Below, piece after piece: positions 58,855 to 64,000 of a stretch of 64,000 nucleotides of DNA. The notes beneath the pieces are model-generated. The model had not been told where the DNA came from. It saw only the letters and a list, made by a program, of their open reading frames with translations, and did not search any database. The DNA is from Hyparrhenia diplandra (taxonomy: Eukaryota > Streptophyta > Magnoliopsida > Poales > Poaceae): NCBI GenBank assembly GCA_015847255.1, contig JADLZK010008582.1, forward strand, positions 50,689-114,688, read 5' to 3'. The position numbers and the translations under genes were made by a program. Each line of letters begins with the position of its first letter. The first letter of the stretch is position 1.

Positions 58855-59600
58855 TTTTTTTAGATAAAGGAAAATATATTTCCGCTTCTGGGGCCATCCG
58901 AAGATGCATCGTATCAACAAAATTAGCAACTGAAAGACAAGTGTTATAGGTTAAACAAAGTCACCCCAAACACCGGTGCACTTTAAAAAAAGAAAACGAT
59001 AACTCCGTCCAACACCATTGGAGACTTCGGATCCCGCAACAAAGATAAGGCTGCCCTCGTGGTTGCGCGATGAACCGCCACCTTACTGTGGATCTTCCAC
59101 AAACGACGCCCGCAGAACAAGAAATGCTATCCAAGGACGCCATCGCGCCCACCCAACCTGTTGGTTTTCACCGAGATCCACTTGAAGAAAAAGACGGCGC
59201 TCCAAATGAGGAAAGTGGCGCCCTCAAAGGCCACCGCCACCAGAACAGCGAGTGTCAATGCCATGTCTCCCGGGCCATGCACACACCAAATACCAGCGAC
59301 GCGGTAAATTTATCGCCGAAACTCAGATCCGGAGTGAATGCCGACGCCCACGCTATCCTTGCCGCCCCTTTCCCCAACTCCTCCACCTTGACGAATCAGG
59401 AAGCCACATATGGTCGCCCACCAGAGTTCCGATCCGACGCTTCAAGACGCCGAATCACGGATCCCCTAATAATACAAACCACCCGCTTTCTCTCGTCAGC
59501 CACACTTCCAAAACACCATAGTCAACGACCGCGACGCCATCGCCCCGGGGTCAACAGATCATCCCAAGACTAGGCGTCTCCAACGCCGTGCATGGACGGC
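58855..59600 (-). mobile_element. Retroelement relic, poly(A) on the minus strand
   Basis: The minus strand ends CGGAAATATATTTTCCTTTA, then TCTA and seven A (T run at 58855-58861), which I associate with rice LINE 3' ends. The GC-rich part to about 59600 contains no recognised protein; the 167-codon plus-strand frame is compositional. Confidence 0.4.
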
Positions 59601-59639
59601 CGCACGGGCACCATGAAAAAAGAGCATAAGGCCGCTCAC

Positions 59640-59946
59640 GCAAATTGAGCTCACGGGAAAGAGGGGAAAACGCCTTATTTGGTATTTACCTTCCCGCGGA
59701 GCCTTGACGGGTTGGCTCACGAGAAAGGAGGCGACGCCGGTGCCACCGTAGCCCCGTCAACCTGCTCGTGAGGCAGGGGCTCACGGGAGCCTAAGCCGTG
59801 AGCCCCACATCCGGCTCACGGAAAGATCCTTTCCCGCCTCCTTTCCCGCTCCCGGGCTATGCCGTGAGCTACCACGGAAAGACTTTCCCTGGGGAAGGTT
59901 CTTCCGTGAGCCGCCGCGCCACGGAAAGGACAAGAGTCCGGTAGTG
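59640..59946. mobile_element. CACTA-like terminal region, CTCACGG family
   Basis: Ends TCCGGTAGTG at 59946, the complement of CACTACCGGA. The 300 bases before it hold about ten short repeats of GCTCACGG, CCGTGAGC and GGAAAGA in both orientations, the subterminal repeat pattern of plant CACTA elements. The opposite end is not seen. Confidence 0.5.
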
Positions 59947-60339
59947 CAGAAGTTTATCACAAAGATATACCAGAAGTTTATTATCATACACCTTCTTGCC
60001 ATTGCAATCACCAGAACAATAAAAATCTCTCAACACTAGCTATGACGTGGCTTTGGGGTTTTCGGCTTTTAGGTATAGTAGATAGATGTGAAGTTCTTAA
60101 CTTAGTGTTGTGCACGGTTAGACACACAATGATGATCAGGATGGCATAATTTTCGTATTTGTGTTTGCCTGTACTTCTTTTTTCTTTGAATAGCCACGAA
60201 TGATTATCAGGTGGGTATAAATTTCGTATTTCGTATTTGTGCACGGTTATATACACAGCCAGACGCTTCACATATGAGCTGCCGTGTATCAACTTTTGGT
60301 ATTTGTGTCATGCCTATACTTTTCTTTGAATAGCCACGA

Positions 60340-62720
60340 ACGATGCTGCTGACATGGGCCATCTGTTCGGAAGAAAGCTTACTGCAAGTGGGCATGGCCA
60401 GAGCGTCCCCGGCCAGCCGAGCCACCGTCGGGTACTTGCAACTGTTAGCCTTCCACCAGTTCAGGATGTCAAAAACTTTCTATTGGCATCTCGCAGGGAT
60501 CTTCAGGTAACGTTCGAGTTCCTTATAGGCATGGTAACCGCCGGCATGAGTCCGGCCATCATCACGCTATGAATGTGAAGAGCTGCGAAGTTGCTTTGAT
60601 TTCCTCCAGACCCTCCCTGGTCACTGCCAACATCATCCATTCCAACGTCTCCTGAAAGGCAATGCTCATCCCATGTTTGTCCTAATGGATCAGCGCTACT
60701 TCCAGCAGCTGCCAGCTCATTAACGCCATCTGGAATTTGCACCATTATATTCGAAGATGTAATCAACATGTACAGCTTCTTGATCTTCCTTGTAACTTCG
60801 AAGATATCGTGCACCATCTGAACCAAAATGCCCCAGCTGAAGTTGGATTTTATGTGTGTGAGTTTGTACCTGGGGTCCAGCACAAGTGGTACTGACCATA
60901 CAAGGGTATGAATTTATGAAGATCCCGTCAAGAGTGTCCATTGCCCCCTCTAAGAACATCCGCGACATTGTCGTGCATGATGAAGACATTGTTAGCAATC
61001 GGATTGTTTCCATCAATCTGTTCTAGTTCAGACTGCAAAATTTCACATTGAACAAATCTAGAAGACATTGATTTGAGGTAGGATAGTTGCAGGTAGAATA
61101 TCTTTGGATGGCATGGTATGTTACCCTCCAAATTTTAAAAACAGTACTTATGAGCTGTGAGCAGTCTTTGTCTGCAATTGTACAAGAACCATGATTGCGT
61201 AGAAAACTCCAAACAACAGTAGCACGAATACCAATGATGGTCGTAGGCCCGTAGATGATCTAGGCCAATATGTGAAAACAACTGTGGCGCTTTTCCTAGT
61301 CAAACCCAAACCATCCACCTTTTATACATATCGGTAACGAAATCTGGCTCTAGAATAATGAATTTCGCAGCAATAGAGTGAAGATCATTATCCATGTAGC
61401 TGGTATGTTCCGCTTCCACAAGCTTTATAAATCTCCATATATCTCCATTTCACTGTCTATTCCCAATAACATGACGAACGGTGGTCTATCCAGCTGATAA
61501 TCTAAAAATACCACGAATAATGTCATTAACTGCCTGATCATGGAACTCTGCAGGGTTAGGAGTAACTTCCCGAAGTCTCAAGTCAGAGAAATTAGATTTG
61601 TGAGTAACTTCCGAACTCCCAATAATGGGCCATAGAAGAAAGGAAGAGGCGACACCAGGTAAGCATGCATGACTACTTTATGAAGCTTCCATTCATCATC
61701 GATGAAGTAGCACGCTGTATATAGAACTTCCCCATGAACGGTTTTAGTTTTACCAATACCTAAACTGACCTTGCCATGATCAGAGCGTCGTAGCCTGGAC
61801 ATGAGATCCTCCCTGCTTCGTCAAAGATACACATCACACATCCCCTCAACGGCGAGGCGCGATGGCAACTTTGTATTCAGGGTTGAGGCTTTGCCACGAA
61901 GCTCCTGAAGCAGTCGTCCTCAACAAGCGCTGGATCATATCCGTGCAACGCAATCAACTGAGCAAGGTTGTGACTGCTGGATTCTTTGTCGTCCTCTAGA
62001 TGAAGGACATGCTCCGCAGCAAGTAATTCTTCGTCGATTGTTGCGATGGCGGTGGAGGATTATTATAGGCCAGTGGTGGCGGTGGATAAGTCTCAGCTTG
62101 TGGCACTGGAAGCAGCGACAGTAGTGGAGGATTAATACAGGGCTGTGGTGGCGCTGGAGGTGGAGGGATCGCCGCCGGGGTGCTGGCAGATTGTTGAAAA
62201 CGACGGTGTGAGTGACGCCTGGTGAGAATCAGAAGGTGATTGTGAAAGCAGCATTGGTTGCACTTGCAGATCATGGTCATCATCGCGAAAAGACATTGTT
62301 ACACGATTATTGGACAAGGACGATGAAGGATCCGAGCTGCTGGCATTCACAACCAGCTGATGCCCGACCCTGTGCTCGTCTGACGGAGCACAGGAAAACT
62401 GCAGTGGAGGACGATGCAACTGTGGCGGCAGATCACAGGAAGATGGCGTACGGGGGCAGTGTTTGGTGTCGGTTCAGTGGGCATATTGTGTGTGGAGGAA
62501 GGCCATACAGCAAAGGTTGATCCAGCTTTGTCTCCGTGCCTGCATCCATTGACGTGTCTACGCAGGTGGGTCGTGCCGTCTTTACTCTCTGCAACGTGAG
62601 CCTCCCATGGCAATGCTTGCACTGCGCTTTAATCTTCCCATCGCCATCAACTCTTGTTAAACGGGTGAAATGCTCCCAGACGCGGGGACCGCTCTACTAC
62701 GGGCCACGGCCTGCTCCTGT
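60340..62720 (-). pseudogene. hAT transposase relic with BED finger and dimerisation domain
   Basis: On the minus strand, in order: a BED zinc finger (VWEHFTRLTRVDGDGKIKAQ, CKHCHG, then HLRRHVNGC) near 62700-62570, and a Pro/Ser-rich linker. A transposase core fragment near 61730-61600 follows (ACYFIDDEWKLHKVV), then MLDPRYKLTHIKSNFSWG near 60880 and KKLY near 60770. The hAT C-terminal dimerisation region comes last (FDILNWWKANSCKYPTVARL, then ALAMP) near 60470-60390. This is the ricesleeper/DAYSLEEPER-like architecture. Several frame changes and stops disable it. Terminal inverted repeats and an 8-bp target duplication were not identified. Confidence 0.78.
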
Positions 62721-64000
62721 GGAATTTGCGCTGCTTGTCCTTGTGTGCTAGCTTCTGTCATGTTCGTTCCAGCATGAACTGCTCAAAAGGAAGGGAAAAT
62801 TTTTCTTGACATGAGAGGACATGTATCCATTCAGATGTAAGTAAATCACCATATGATCCAAGTGTATTGTAGTGTAGCTCAACTAAAAATAACTGGATGT
62901 ATAAAATAAATGCTGTGCTCGATCAGGAAGCTTTCGGAGAACTTCTTACAGGGTAATTGTTCTTGAAGCGAATTCGAACCATTCCCGGACATATTCCCGG
63001 ACATGACGACTAAAACTGATGCACCGGACAGCAAACCAGAGGTCTCGCCCGTGTAAGCAATGCAGCAATGAATGAACACCGGCCGATAACCTTGCATGGG
63101 TGCCCGGCCGGGGTATAAGCGACGGCGTGCAACGCGCTGGGTCTCGAAGAACTGGATTTTGTTTGCTCTGTGCCAACTGTGAGCAAAGGCGATAAAAGTT
63201 ATGTTCATTATTTGTACCGTCAATGGATCCGTCCATATCTTGTTTGCAATGCCACCCATATAGATGCCAACAGTCAACAATGACCAAAGAAGACCCAGTC
63301 ACACACGCGTAATATCTTGGCAGAGTCGTGGCAAAATGGACAAGCTTGTAGGCGAAGCACAGCGAGCGACTCTGTTTTTCTATCGTCTTATCCCTCGTCG
63401 TTTTCACGTCGTATGACGTGGATAAGAAAAAAAAAAATAAAAGAAAGAAATACTGACTAGACGCGAATAAATACTTCATCTATTTCACGTATTTCAAATA
63501 TCGATGCGTCCTTGTAAGCTGGCCCATCTGACGCACTGAGCGTCCGGAGTAGTAAGCTGGTCCTTGTAACCGTTGTTGGTTGGTTTTGAATTTTGTTTGC
63601 AATTCTTGGCCATCTACAAAAAGGTCACTCATGTCTGTAGGAGGTGTTGGGATCTAACTTTTATATTTTAAACTTTCATCCTAAACTTTGAAGTTGCAGG
63701 GACGAAAAACTCAAAAGATGAAAAGCATGCGAATTTAACTTTGCTCGACATCTACAATCAAAAACGGAAGGACTCTCAGGGCAAAAAGAAATAAGAAAAG
63801 CAAGTCTTTGAAGATGAGCGAAGGCGGCTTTCGCTGCGATGGAAACCAAAAAGAATCAAGACTCAAGTTGAACTATATGCGAAGAAAAACAAAGATGGCT
63901 TCTGCTGGATTCTGAAAAACATTCAGGACCAGGAACTCAAGTGAAGACTGCGCAGGAACGACTCCGCCGAAGTAGTGATCTTGATAGTCACGAATGTAGA
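62721..64000. other. No gene recognised to the end of the window
   Basis: Two overlapping minus-strand frames at 62879-63479 (133 and 177 codons) include hydrophobic stretches but match no family I know. The region may hold the 5' end of the hAT element. A-rich tract near 63427. Confidence 0.4.

Overview
The window is plant nuclear DNA, most likely from rice (Oryza) or a close grass relative. The support is intron-containing genes with GC-rich 5' ends, many Stowaway-type MITEs with CTCCCTCCGTCC termini and TA target sites, tRNA-derived SINEs, plant-type LINEs that end in an RNase H domain, a Helitron with CTAG/A-T ends, CACTA-like ends and a hAT relic. The species call is inference; no marker names it.

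Layout. 1-8 kb is repeat-rich: a Helitron protein fragment (-), a segmental duplication (4.6-5.7 and 6.4-7.8 kb) with a LINE relic between the copies, and three MITEs. 8.2-10.1 kb carries an intact F-box/kelch gene, and 12.7-15.5 kb an intact seven-exon membrane-anchored kelch gene. 15.5-24 kb is non-coding: a small non-autonomous Helitron, then a 1.5-1.7 kb tandem duplication whose copies differ by transposon insertions. 24.8-27.6 kb is a DUF3537 membrane-protein gene (+), convergent with an ARP3 gene (-, 28.5-34.0 kb). 36.0-36.6 kb is an intact small secreted protein related to the subtilase propeptide (I9). 38.8-39.8 kb holds only the 3' half of an SBDS gene. 42.4-52.8 kb is a transposon block: paired 1.9 kb repeats full of CGGACNGTCCG palindromes, a CACTA-like end, and a near full-length LINE with target-site duplication. 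53.8-55.3 kb has two more broken I9/subtilase-propeptide loci. 56-64 kb is transposon relics, including a hAT transposase.

The host genes do not form one pathway. They cover ubiquitin-ligase substrate recognition (F-box/kelch), actin branching (ARP3), 60S ribosome maturation (SBDS), organ-size-related membrane protein (DUF3537) and possible protease inhibition (I9).

Two patterns stand out. First, every frame break in the otherwise conserved DUF3537, ARP3 and SBDS genes fits a single extra base in one exon, often in a homopolymer. This suggests residual insertion-type sequence errors or recent decay. Second, four insertions of only 16-19 bases, each ending in poly(A) and flanked by perfect 10-17 bp direct repeats, look like retroposon tails inserted almost without a body.
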